Positions 55,036-62,979 of a stretch of 64,000 nucleotides of DNA are shown here, in pieces (position 1 is the stretch's first letter; each line of letters opens with the position of its first letter). Source of the stretch: Curtobacterium sp. MCJR17_055. GTDB taxonomy: Bacteria; Actinomycetota; Actinomycetes; Actinomycetales; Microbacteriaceae. The notes under the pieces are model-generated. The model had not been told where the DNA came from. It made no database searches and saw only the letters and a program-made list of their open reading frames with translations. The position numbers and the translations under genes were made by a program. Location: NCBI RefSeq assembly GCF_003224335.1, contig NZ_QKLF01000002.1:558001-622000 (forward strand). Direction: 5' to 3'.

Positions 55036-57254
55036 TGGCGGGCACGACCACGGGCACCCCGGTCGAGCTCGCGATCGAGGGCATGACCTGTGCCTCGTGT
55101 GCGAACCGCATCGAGCGGAAGCTCAACAGGATGCCGGGTGTCTCGGCCACCGTGAACTACGCCACCGAGACGGCCACCGTCTCGCTGCCGGACGGCACCG
55201 CGGTCGACGACGCCATCACGACGGTCGAGCAGGCCGGGTACGGCGCGCGGCTGCCGGAGCCCGAGCAGCCGGACGGCGACGCGCTCGCTCCGCTCCGGCG
55301 TCGCCTGGTCGTCTCCACCGCGCTCGCGGTCCCCGTCGTCGCGCTGTCGATGGTGCCCGCGCTGCAGTTCCCCTGGTGGCAGTGGGTCGCACTCGTGCTC
55401 GCCGCCCCGGTCGCGACCTGGGGCGCCTGGCCGTTCCACCGTGCGGCTGCGCTGAACGCCCGGCACGGTTCGGCGACGATGGACACGCTCGTCAGCCTCG
55501 GCGTCGTCGCCGCCGGGCTCTGGTCGGTCTGGGCGCTGGTGTTCGGCGGCGCCGGTGGACCCGACATGCACATGGCCTTCGCGTTCACGGCGCCCCGGGG
55601 TGCTGCTCCGGAGCCGTACCTCGAGGTCGCCGCCGCCGTGACGGTGTTCCTGCTCGCCGGCCGGTACGCCGAGGGCCGCGCGAAGACCCGGTCCAGCGCG
55701 GCGCTCCGTGCGCTCCTGGCACTCGGCGCGAGCACCGCACGGGTGCTCCGCGACGGCCGGGAGGTCGAGGTGCCGGTCGGGTCGCTCCGTGTCGGCGACC
55801 GGTTCGTCGTCCGCCCGGGGGAGCGCATCGCCACCGACGGCACCGTCGTCGCGGGCACGAGCGCCGTCGACACGAGCGTCATGACCGGGGAGAGCGTCCC
55901 CGTCGAGGTCGGACCCGGTGCCCCCGTCACCGGCGCGACCGTGAACGTCGGCGGCATGCTCACCGTGCAGGCCGTCCGCGTCGGCGCCGACACCGAGCTC
56001 GCGCGGATCGGCAAGCTCGTGACCGAGGCGCAGACCGGCAAGGCCGACGTCCAACGGCTCGCCGACCGCGTCTCCGGCGTGTTCGTCCCCGTCGTGCTCG
56101 GGCTCGCCGCGCTCACCCTCGTCGGGTGGCTGCTGCTCACCGGCGACGTCGAGGCCGCCCTGACCGCCGCCGTCGCCACACTCGTCATCGCCTGCCCCTG
56201 CGCGCTCGGCCTCGCGACGCCGACCGCGCTGCTCGTCGGCACCGGTCGCGGCTCGCAGCTCGGCGTCCTCATCCGCGGGCCGCAGGTCCTCGAGGCCACG
56301 CGGCGGATCGACACCGTGCTGCTCGACAAGACCGGGACCGTCACCACCGGCATCATGCGGGTCACCGAGGTGCTGCCGGCCGACGGCGAGGACCCCGACG
56401 CGGTCCTCCGCGCCGGGGCCGCCGCCGAGTCCGGGTCCGAGCACCCCATCGCCCGGGCCCTGGTCGCCGCGGTCCCCGACGTGGGCAGACCGGAGGCGTT
56501 CACGTCCACCGCGGGTCTGGGCGTGCAGGCCGTCGTCGACGGCGTCCTCGTGCTCGTCGGGCGGCCGACCTGGCTGCGCGACGCGTGGTCCGTCCCGATG
56601 ACCGGCGCGCTCGCCACCGCGGCCGCCGATGCCGAGCGGTCCGGTCGGACGTCGGTCGCCGTCGCCTGGGACGGTCGGATCCGCGGCCTCGTCGTCGTCG
56701 CCGACACGGTCGCGCCGGGTGCCGCCGAAGCCGTCGGGCACCTGCACGAGCTCGGTCTCGAGACCATGCTCCTCACCGGTGACGCCGACGGGGTCGCCCG
56801 GAGCGTCGCCGCACAGGTCGGCATCACCCGCGTCACCGCCGGCGTCCGACCGGAGGACAAGTACCGCATCGTCACCGAGCTGCAGGCCGCGGGCCGGACG
56901 GTCGCCATGGTCGGCGACGGGGTGAACGACGCGGCGGCGCTCGCCGCTGCCGACCTCGGCATCGCCATGGGCACCGGAACCGACGCCGCGGTCGAGGCCG
57001 CGGACATCACCCTCGTGCGCGCCGACCTCCGGGCAGCGGTCGACGCGGTCCGGCTCGCCCGCCGGACCCTCCGGACGATACGCACGAACCTGTTCTGGGC
57101 CTTCGCCTACAACGTCGCCGCGATCCCGCTCGCGATGGCCGGCCTGATGAACCCCGTCATCGCGGGAGCCGCCATGGCACTGTCGTCGGTCTTCGTGCTG
57201 ACGAACAGCCTGCGCCTCCGCCGCTTCCGGTCCGTCGACGGGAGCGCACGGTGA
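55035..57254 (+). CDS. copA: Copper-translocating P-type ATPase
   Basis: 739 residues. One N-terminal HMA domain (GMTCASC at 16-22), eight TM helices, CPC metal-gate (CPCALGLATP at about 386), phosphorylation motif DKTGT (about 432), SEHPIARAL and MVGDGVNDAAAL. P1B-1 ATPase for Cu(I) efflux. Regulated by CsoR; coupled to copZ and to the next gene. Confidence 0.95.
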   Translation: MAGTTTGTPVELAIEGMTCASCANRIERKLNRMPGVSATVNYATETATVSLPDGTAVDDAITTVEQAGYGARLPEPEQPDGDALAPLRRRLVVSTALAVPVVALSMVPALQFPWWQWVALVLAAPVATWGAWPFHRAAALNARHGSATMDTLVSLGVVAAGLWSVWALVFGGAGGPDMHMAFAFTAPRGAAPEPYLEVAAAVTVFLLAGRYAEGRAKTRSSAALRALLALGASTARVLRDGREVEVPVGSLRVGDRFVVRPGERIATDGTVVAGTSAVDTSVMTGESVPVEVGPGAPVTGATVNVGGMLTVQAVRVGADTELARIGKLVTEAQTGKADVQRLADRVSGVFVPVVLGLAALTLVGWLLLTGDVEAALTAAVATLVIACPCALGLATPTALLVGTGRGSQLGVLIRGPQVLEATRRIDTVLLDKTGTVTTGIMRVTEVLPADGEDPDAVLRAGAAAESGSEHPIARALVAAVPDVGRPEAFTSTAGLGVQAVVDGVLVLVGRPTWLRDAWSVPMTGALATAAADAERSGRTSVAVAWDGRIRGLVVVADTVAPGAAEAVGHLHELGLETMLLTGDADGVARSVAAQVGITRVTAGVRPEDKYRIVTELQAAGRTVAMVGDGVNDAAALAAADLGIAMGTGTDAAVEAADITLVRADLRAAVDAVRLARRTLRTIRTNLFWAFAYNVAAIPLAMAGLMNPVIAGAAMALSSVFVLTNSLRLRRFRSVDGSAR

Positions 57255-57706
57255 GCGGGCACGCGCACGGCACGACCACGTGGTCGATGGCCGCCCAGGC
57301 GACGCTGCACTGCCTGACCGGGTGTGCGATCGGCGAGGTCCTCGGCATGGTGATCGGCAGCGCCACCGGTCTGCACAACGCCGGCACCGTGGTGCTGTCG
57401 ATCGTGCTGGCCTTCGTCTTCGGGTACGCGCTCACCATGCGCGGTGTGCTCCGGTCCGGGCTGTCGCTCGGCGCGGCGCTCCGGGTGGCGCTCGCCGCGG
57501 ACACGGTGTCCATCGCCGTCATGGAGGTCGTCGACAACACCGTGGTCGTCGCGATCCCGGGGGCGCTCGACGCGGGGCTCGACCAGTGGCTGTTCTGGGG
57601 CGCCCTGGCGCTGTCGCTCGCGATCGCCTTCGTGGTCACGACGCCGGTGAACCGGGCGCTGATGCGCCGCGGGCTCGGGCACGCGAAGGTGCACGCGCAC
57701 CACTGA
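57251..57706 (+). CDS. DUF4396 membrane protein
   Basis: 151 residues, four TM helices, with a His-rich start (SGHAHGTTTW) and end (GHAKVHAHH) and the HCLTGCAIGEVLGM core of DUF4396, which contains two Cys. GTG overlaps the CopA stop (GTGA). Co-location with csoR-copZ-copA suggests a copper role; the function is unknown. Confidence 0.85.
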   Translation: MSGHAHGTTTWSMAAQATLHCLTGCAIGEVLGMVIGSATGLHNAGTVVLSIVLAFVFGYALTMRGVLRSGLSLGAALRVALAADTVSIAVMEVVDNTVVVAIPGALDAGLDQWLFWGALALSLAIAFVVTTPVNRALMRRGLGHAKVHAHH

Positions 57707-57742
57707 GCGGTGGACATCGCCGACGCGACGGACCACGGAACG

Positions 57743-57782
57743 GACGGGAGGCCCGGTACCAGCTGGTACCGGGCCTCCCGTC
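57743..57782. terminator. 40-bp perfect palindrome (repeat family copy 3)
   Basis: Identical to 23234-23273 and 44885-44924. Between the convergent DUF4396 and small acidic genes. Confidence 0.8.
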
Positions 57783-57811
57783 GTCGTGTGGTCGCGCGTG
57801 CGCCGCGTCGC

Positions 57812-57985
57812 TCAGGCCTCGGAGTCACCCTCGGCGGCGTCGTCCTCTTCGGGGTTGAAGTGCGATGCGTCGCCCACGAACCCGGCCGCGAGGCCCTCGG
57901 GCTCGTTGGGGACCGTGCCGTCGTCGCCCAGGCCGTCCGCCTTCGGCGTGCCCTCGGGGTCGTGCGCCGTGCTGTCGTTGCTCAT
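57812..57985 (-). CDS. Small acidic protein (57 residues)
   Basis: MSNDSTAHDPEGTPKADGLG start, 35% acidic or Gly, no hydrophobic core. GAAGGAG lies 8 nt before ATG 57985 and all codons are G/C-ending, so it is a real gene. Similar style to the protein at 51352. Possibly a conserved stress-related disordered protein. Confidence 0.65.
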   Translation of the reverse strand: MSNDSTAHDPEGTPKADGLGDDGTVPNEPEGLAAGFVGDASHFNPEEDDAAEGDSEA

Positions 57986-58024
57986 CGTGTGCTCCTTCGC
58001 AGTGCTGGCCGGGTGCGACGACCG

Positions 58025-58912
58025 TCAGAAGGCGGGGGTGCCGCCGGCGATCGTGATCGTCGACCCGGACTGGTAGCTCGATTCTGGACTGACGAGGTGG
58101 ACGTACGCCGCACCGAGCTCGGCCGGCTGACCCGGTCGGCCGAAGGGCGACTGCTGCCCGAAGGTCGAGACGGTCTCGGCGTCGTCGGAGCCCGGCTGCA
58201 GCGGGGTCCACACCGGACCGGGCGCGACCGAGTTGACCCGGATGCCCTTCGGTGCGAGCTGCTGGGCGACGGCCTCGGTGAAGAGCTTGATCGCGCCCTT
58301 CGACACCGCGTAGTCGATCTTGTCCGGCGACGGGGTCGATGCCTGGATCGAGCCCGTCGTGACGATCGTCGAGCCGGGCTCGAGGTGCGGCACGGCGGCC
58401 TTCGTCAGCCAGAACAGCGAGTAGATGTTCGTCTTGAAGGTCGAGTCGAACATCGACGTCTCGAGGGTGAGGATGTCGTCGTTGCTGTCCATCCGGCCCG
58501 CGACCATCACGAGCGTGTCGAGTCCGCCGAGCTCGTCGACGCCCTTCTGCACGAGGTCGATGCAGTACTGCTCGTCGGAGATGTCACCCGGGAACAGCAC
58601 GGCCTTGCGGCCCTCGCCCTCGAGCAGGTCGCGGACCTCCTCGGCGTCCTCCTGCTCGTCCGGCAGGTACGACAGGACGAGGTCGGCGCCCTCGCGGGAC
58701 AGCGCGATCGCGGCGGCGCGGCCGATGCCGGAGTCCGCCCCGGTCACGATGCCGCGGAAGCCCTCGAGCCGGCCCTTGCCGACGTAGCTCTCCTCGCCGT
58801 GGTCCGGCTTCGGGTCCATCTTCCACGCGGCCCCCGGCAGCGACTGTTCCTGCTTCGGGAACGGCGGCACCGGGTAGAGGGTGGTCGGGTCCTTCTTCTC
58901 GTACTGGCTCAT
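58025..58912 (-). CDS. SDR-family oxidoreductase (general stress protein 39-like)
   Basis: 295 residues. A 50-residue N-terminal tail (SQYEKKDPTTLYPVPPF, KMDPKPDHGEESYVG) precedes the Rossmann fold TGADSGIGRAAAIALSREGA, catalytic Ser in TTGSIQA and YAVSKGA (Tyr-Lys). The tail and GRPGQPAELG are typical of the B. subtilis YdaD/YhdF-like SDRs. It may act in osmotic or general stress. Confidence 0.88.
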   Translation of the reverse strand: MSQYEKKDPTTLYPVPPFPKQEQSLPGAAWKMDPKPDHGEESYVGKGRLEGFRGIVTGADSGIGRAAAIALSREGADLVLSYLPDEQEDAEEVRDLLEGEGRKAVLFPGDISDEQYCIDLVQKGVDELGGLDTLVMVAGRMDSNDDILTLETSMFDSTFKTNIYSLFWLTKAAVPHLEPGSTIVTTGSIQASTPSPDKIDYAVSKGAIKLFTEAVAQQLAPKGIRVNSVAPGPVWTPLQPGSDDAETVSTFGQQSPFGRPGQPAELGAAYVHLVSPESSYQSGSTITIAGGTPAF

Positions 58913-58947
58913 GGGGGCCACTGTCCTCTCGGTCGGCTGACGGGGCT

Positions 58948-60966
58948 CTAGTGCAGCGCGGTGAACGAGGCGTCGCGGACGAGCAGGGTCGTCGCGTCGC
59001 CGTCCACGGCCTGGTCGGGGTCGCTCGACAGCCCGAGGGTCCAGGTGCCGCCACCCGGACGTTCCGGCAGCGTGAACTCGACGGTCGTCTCCGAGGCGTT
59101 CAGCAGCACCGCGACCGAGTCGTCGCCCTCGCTGAGGACGAGGATCACGGCACGGTTGCCGCCGTCGGTCCAGTCGCCCTCCTCGAAGTCGTTCGCGTCG
59201 GCGCGGAGCACCTGCACGGTCGAGGGGGAGATGCCGGGAGCCGTGCGGTACCACTGCGGGCGCAGGGCGACGTGCTCCTTGCGGAACGCGATCGCGGCGG
59301 TGGTGAAGGCGAGCAGGTCCTGGTCCGCGGCCGCCCAGTCGAACCACGAGATCTCGTCGTCCTGGCAGTACGCGTTGTTGTTGCCGCCCTGCGAGCGGGC
59401 GATCTCGTCACCGCCCAGGATCATCGGCACACCGGCCGAGAGCAGCAGGGTGCCGAGGAAGTTCCGGCGCTGGCGGTTGCGGTAGTCGTTCACGCTCCCG
59501 TCGTCGGTCGGACCTTCGATGCCGCCGTTGAAGGAGGTGTTGTTGCTCTCGCCGTCGTTGTTGTCCTCGCCGTTCGCCTCGTTGTGCTTCTCGGCGTACA
59601 TGGTGAGGTCGGCGAGCGTGAAGCCGTCGTGTGCGGTGATGAAGTCCACCGAGCAGAGCGGGGAACGGCGCGACCCCTCGTAGACGTCCGGGCTGCCGAG
59701 GACGCGAAGCACGGCGTCGCCGAGCGTGCCCTCGTCGCCGCGCCAGTACCCGCGGAGGTCGTCGCGGTACTTCCCGTTCCACTCGGACCAGTCGGCCGGG
59801 AACCCGCCGACCTGGTAGCCCGCGGTGTCCCACGGCTCGGCGATCATCTTCACCTCGCGCAGAACCGGGTCCTGGTGGATGATGTCGAGGAACGCGGAGT
59901 GCTTCTCGGCCGCGCCGTCCTGGCGGGTGAGCGTCGTCGCGAGGTCGAACCGGAAGCCGTCGACGTGCATCTCCTCGACCCAGTACCGGAGCGAGTCGGT
60001 GATGAGCTGCAGCGCGGACGGGTGCGACACGTTGAGGCTGTTGCCCGTGCCGGTGGTGTCGAAGTAGTTCGCCTCGTCGCCCTCGACCAGGCGGTAGTAC
60101 GACTGGTTGTCGATGCCCTTGAAGGACAGCGTCGGGCCCATGTGGTTGCCCTCGGCGGTGTGGTTGTAGACGACGTCGAGGATGACCTCGAGGCCCGCGG
60201 CGTGCAGGGCCTTCACCATCTCCTTGAACTCCGCGACCTGCTGGCCGGCGGTGCCGGAGGCGGCGTACTCGTTGTGCGGGGCGAAGAAGCCGATGCTGTT
60301 GTAGCCCCAGTAGTTCCGGAGGCCCTTGTCCTGCAGGGTGGAGTCCTGCACGAACTGGTGGATCGGCAGCAGTTCGACGGCGGTGACGCCGAGGTCGGTC
60401 AGGTGCTTGATCGCGGCGGGGTGCGCGAGGCCCGCGTACGTGCCGCGGATCTCCTCGGGCACGTCGGGGTGCTGCTTCGTGAAGCCCTTGACGTGCACCT
60501 CGTAGACGATCGTGTCCGCGAACGGGGTGTCGAGGCGGGTGTCGCCCTCCCAGTCGAACGAGCGGTCGGCCACGACGGAGCGGGGCATGGCGGCGGCGGA
60601 GTCGGACTCGTCGATCTGGTCCGGCTCGTTCATGTCGTGGCCGAACAGCTCCTGGCCCCAGGCGTAGTCGCCGTCGATCGCCGTGGCGTACGGATCGAGG
60701 AGGAGCTTGGCCGGGTTGTGGCGCAGGCCGTTCGCCGGGTCCCAGGGGCCGTGCACGCGGAAGCCGTACTTCGTCCCGACGGTCACGTCCGGCACGACGT
60801 CGTGGAAGGTGTAGCCGGTGCGGTTCGTCAGCTCGGTCCGGTGCTCGGTGCCGTCGTCGTCGAAGCGGCAGAACTCGACGCGTTCGGCGGTGCTGGAGAA
60901 GACGGCGACGTTGGCGCCGCCCTCGACGAGGGTGACGCCGAGCGGGTTCCGTGTGGAAGAGGTCAT
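58948..60966 (-). CDS. glgX: Glycogen debranching enzyme GlgX
   Basis: 672 residues of GH13. N-terminal CBM48 (GVTLVEGGANVAVFSSTAE), catalytic Asp in HVDGFRFDLAT, Glu in MIAEPWD and Asp in TAHDGF, with WNGKYRDDLRGYWRG typical of isoamylase/GlgX. It removes alpha-1,6 branches during glycogen breakdown. It ends 36 bp before the SDR gene, same strand. Confidence 0.93.
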   Translation of the reverse strand: MTSSTRNPLGVTLVEGGANVAVFSSTAERVEFCRFDDDGTEHRTELTNRTGYTFHDVVPDVTVGTKYGFRVHGPWDPANGLRHNPAKLLLDPYATAIDGDYAWGQELFGHDMNEPDQIDESDSAAAMPRSVVADRSFDWEGDTRLDTPFADTIVYEVHVKGFTKQHPDVPEEIRGTYAGLAHPAAIKHLTDLGVTAVELLPIHQFVQDSTLQDKGLRNYWGYNSIGFFAPHNEYAASGTAGQQVAEFKEMVKALHAAGLEVILDVVYNHTAEGNHMGPTLSFKGIDNQSYYRLVEGDEANYFDTTGTGNSLNVSHPSALQLITDSLRYWVEEMHVDGFRFDLATTLTRQDGAAEKHSAFLDIIHQDPVLREVKMIAEPWDTAGYQVGGFPADWSEWNGKYRDDLRGYWRGDEGTLGDAVLRVLGSPDVYEGSRRSPLCSVDFITAHDGFTLADLTMYAEKHNEANGEDNNDGESNNTSFNGGIEGPTDDGSVNDYRNRQRRNFLGTLLLSAGVPMILGGDEIARSQGGNNNAYCQDDEISWFDWAAADQDLLAFTTAAIAFRKEHVALRPQWYRTAPGISPSTVQVLRADANDFEEGDWTDGGNRAVILVLSEGDDSVAVLLNASETTVEFTLPERPGGGTWTLGLSSDPDQAVDGDATTLLVRDASFTALH

Positions 60967-61103
60967 GATCCGTTCTACCGGTCGCCGACTGAGCCCGCCG
61001 CCGATCCGCGTACCCCGGGCCCGGGCGTACCGCCCCGTGGCGACGGGCCTGGTCCGGCTCGGGGCCGCTCGCGATCGGTGCACGGGCATGGGAAGATCAG
61101 ATC

Positions 61104-62117
61104 GTGACCCATCTCCACCCGGTACCGGGGAGCCCTGACGGGTTCCGTGCCGTGCGCCTCGAGGGCACCAGTGCGACCCGCCCCGCGGTCCTCGACGACG
61201 CCTACGGCACCGGTGCCGGGATCGGTGACGAGCGGTCCGCCTTCCGGTACACCGGTGCGGGTGACGCCGACCTCACGCTGAGCGGCTCCGCGGTCGAGGG
61301 CCGGCGCTCCGGCACGATGGAGCCGCGACCGACGCACATCCTGTTCTGGATCGGCGACGGCACCGCGACGATCACGGACGAGGACGGCACCCGTGACGTG
61401 GTCCGGCCCGGCCGACCGTTCCTCCTCGCCGCCACCGTCCGCTACCGGTTCGAGGCCGCGACGAGCCGCGTCTCGATGATGCACCTGTCCGACCGGCTGC
61501 TCCGGGCGGCGCTCACCGCGGAGGGCACGCAGGTCGTCGGGCCGCTGCGGTTCCGCCGGACCACCGCGGACGCCGACCTGGCGGAGCTCCGGACCGTGCT
61601 GCAGTCCCTCGGGCGGACGATCACCGACCCGGACGTGGCCGGCAGGCAGCGGGCGGAGTTGAACGCCCGGGTCGCCCGGGTCGTCGTCGGCACCTTCCCG
61701 GTCGACGTGCCGGCGACCACGAGCAGCGAACGCCTGCGGGACGCCCTGACGTACATCCAGGAGCACGCGCACACCGTGGTCACGCTGGCGGACATCGCCG
61801 CCGCCGCGGGGATGAGCGCACGCGGACTCCAGCAGTCCTTCAACCGGTCGGTGGGCGTCTCCCCGCTCTCGCACCTGCGGAACGTCCGGCTCGACGCCGT
61901 GCACGACGAACTCGTGCGCTCGGAGCCGCTCACGGCGTCGGTCGCCGAGGTCGCACGGCGGTGGGGGTTCGCGCACCTGGGTCGGTTCTCCGGCGCGTAC
62001 CGCGACCGCTTCGGCGAGCTGCCGAGTGCGTCCCTGCGTGCCGACCGCGGCGGCAGCGCGGACACCGACGGGGTGGTCGGCACCGGCACCGGCGCCGGCG
62101 CCGGCGCCGGCTCCTGA
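61104..62117 (+). CDS. AraC-family transcriptional regulator
   Basis: 337 residues. C-terminal HTH with VTLADIAAAAGMSARGLQQS and the signature RRWGFAHLGRFSGAYRDRFG. The N-terminus resembles that of the regulator at 45987 (SAFRYTGAGDADLTLSG vs YTAVGDADLTLRR), so they are paralogues. The last about 20 residues are Gly/Ala/Thr repeats from a GGCGCC-rich run. It is divergent from glgX. Confidence 0.85.
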   Translation: MTHLHPVPGSPDGFRAVRLEGTSATRPAVLDDAYGTGAGIGDERSAFRYTGAGDADLTLSGSAVEGRRSGTMEPRPTHILFWIGDGTATITDEDGTRDVVRPGRPFLLAATVRYRFEAATSRVSMMHLSDRLLRAALTAEGTQVVGPLRFRRTTADADLAELRTVLQSLGRTITDPDVAGRQRAELNARVARVVVGTFPVDVPATTSSERLRDALTYIQEHAHTVVTLADIAAAAGMSARGLQQSFNRSVGVSPLSHLRNVRLDAVHDELVRSEPLTASVAEVARRWGFAHLGRFSGAYRDRFGELPSASLRADRGGSADTDGVVGTGTGAGAGAGS

Positions 62118-62205
62118 ACCGGCACCGGCTCCTGGCTGCACCGGAGGCCGGACGCGGTCCGTGTCGACCGGTCCGGTCAGGGCGCGCCGCCCGTCGCCAG
62201 CGCGG

Positions 62206-62979
62206 TCAGGCCCGGTACGCGTCCACCGCCGCCCGCGCTGCTCGGACGACCTCGGCGTCGGTCTCGAAGTGCCCGGCCCCGGTGTCCCCGGCGCCCATCG
62301 GGACGCCCCCGTGCGCGGTGTCGGCGAGGCGCTTGGCGGACAGGTGCACGGCCGCCGCCCCCGTGCCGAGCAGGACCGGGACGTCAGCGGGTGTGACCCC
62401 GGCGCCCGCCATCACCTGCACGTCCCCCGCGACGGCGACCATCCGCGTGATGGTGTCCGCGCCGACGAGTGCGGTCGCCGCGCCGCCCGAGGTGAGGACA
62501 CGGGTGAAGCCGAGGTCACCGAGGCCCGCCGCCGCGGCCACTGGGTCGGCCGCGTGGTCGATCGCCCGGTGCAGGGTGACCTCCGCACCGGGCACTTCCG
62601 ACCGGGCGATGTCGATGAACCGGGCGAGCGTGTCCGTGTCGAGCGTGCGGTCCCGGCGGAGCGCGCCGACGACGACCCCGGCGGCACCGGAGCGGAGGAC
62701 GGCGACGAGCTCCCGCGCCATGAGGTCGACCTCGTCGGGGTCGTGCACGAACCCGCCCGGGCGGCAGCGCACCAGGACGTGCACCGGCGGTCCGACGGCG
62801 ACGGCGGCCTCGACGAGCCCCTGCGAGGGCGTCAAGCCGCCGAGCTCGAGCGCGCTGCACAGCTCGACCCGGTCGGCTCCGGCAGCGCGCGCGATCGTGG
62901 CGCCGGTCGGTGAGGTGACGGCGATCTCGAGTGTCGGTGGCCTGGTCGGCGCCGGGGCCCGGCGGTCGTCGGTGCTCAC
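62206..62979 (-). CDS. cutC: Copper homeostasis protein CutC family
   Basis: 257 residues, TIM-barrel CutC: GADRVELCSALELGGLTPS, VHVLVRCRPGGF, GVVVGALRRDRTLD, VTLHRAIDH and RVLTSGGAATA. The role in copper handling is disputed; human and bacterial CutC were annotated from a genetic link. GTG overlaps the upstream stop by GTGA, so it is coupled to the M81 gene. Confidence 0.85.
   Translation of the reverse strand: MSTDDRRAPAPTRPPTLEIAVTSPTGATIARAAGADRVELCSALELGGLTPSQGLVEAAVAVGPPVHVLVRCRPGGFVHDPDEVDLMARELVAVLRSGAAGVVVGALRRDRTLDTDTLARFIDIARSEVPGAEVTLHRAIDHAADPVAAAAGLGDLGFTRVLTSGGAATALVGADTITRMVAVAGDVQVMAGAGVTPADVPVLLGTGAAAVHLSAKRLADTAHGGVPMGAGDTGAGHFETDAEVVRAARAAVDAYRA

Noticed and set aside
62084-62150. 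GGCGCC/GGCACC-rich run at the end of the AraC gene as a possible terminator or microsatellite.
   Set aside because: It is short, partly coding, and its pairing is ambiguous, so it is only mentioned with the gene.
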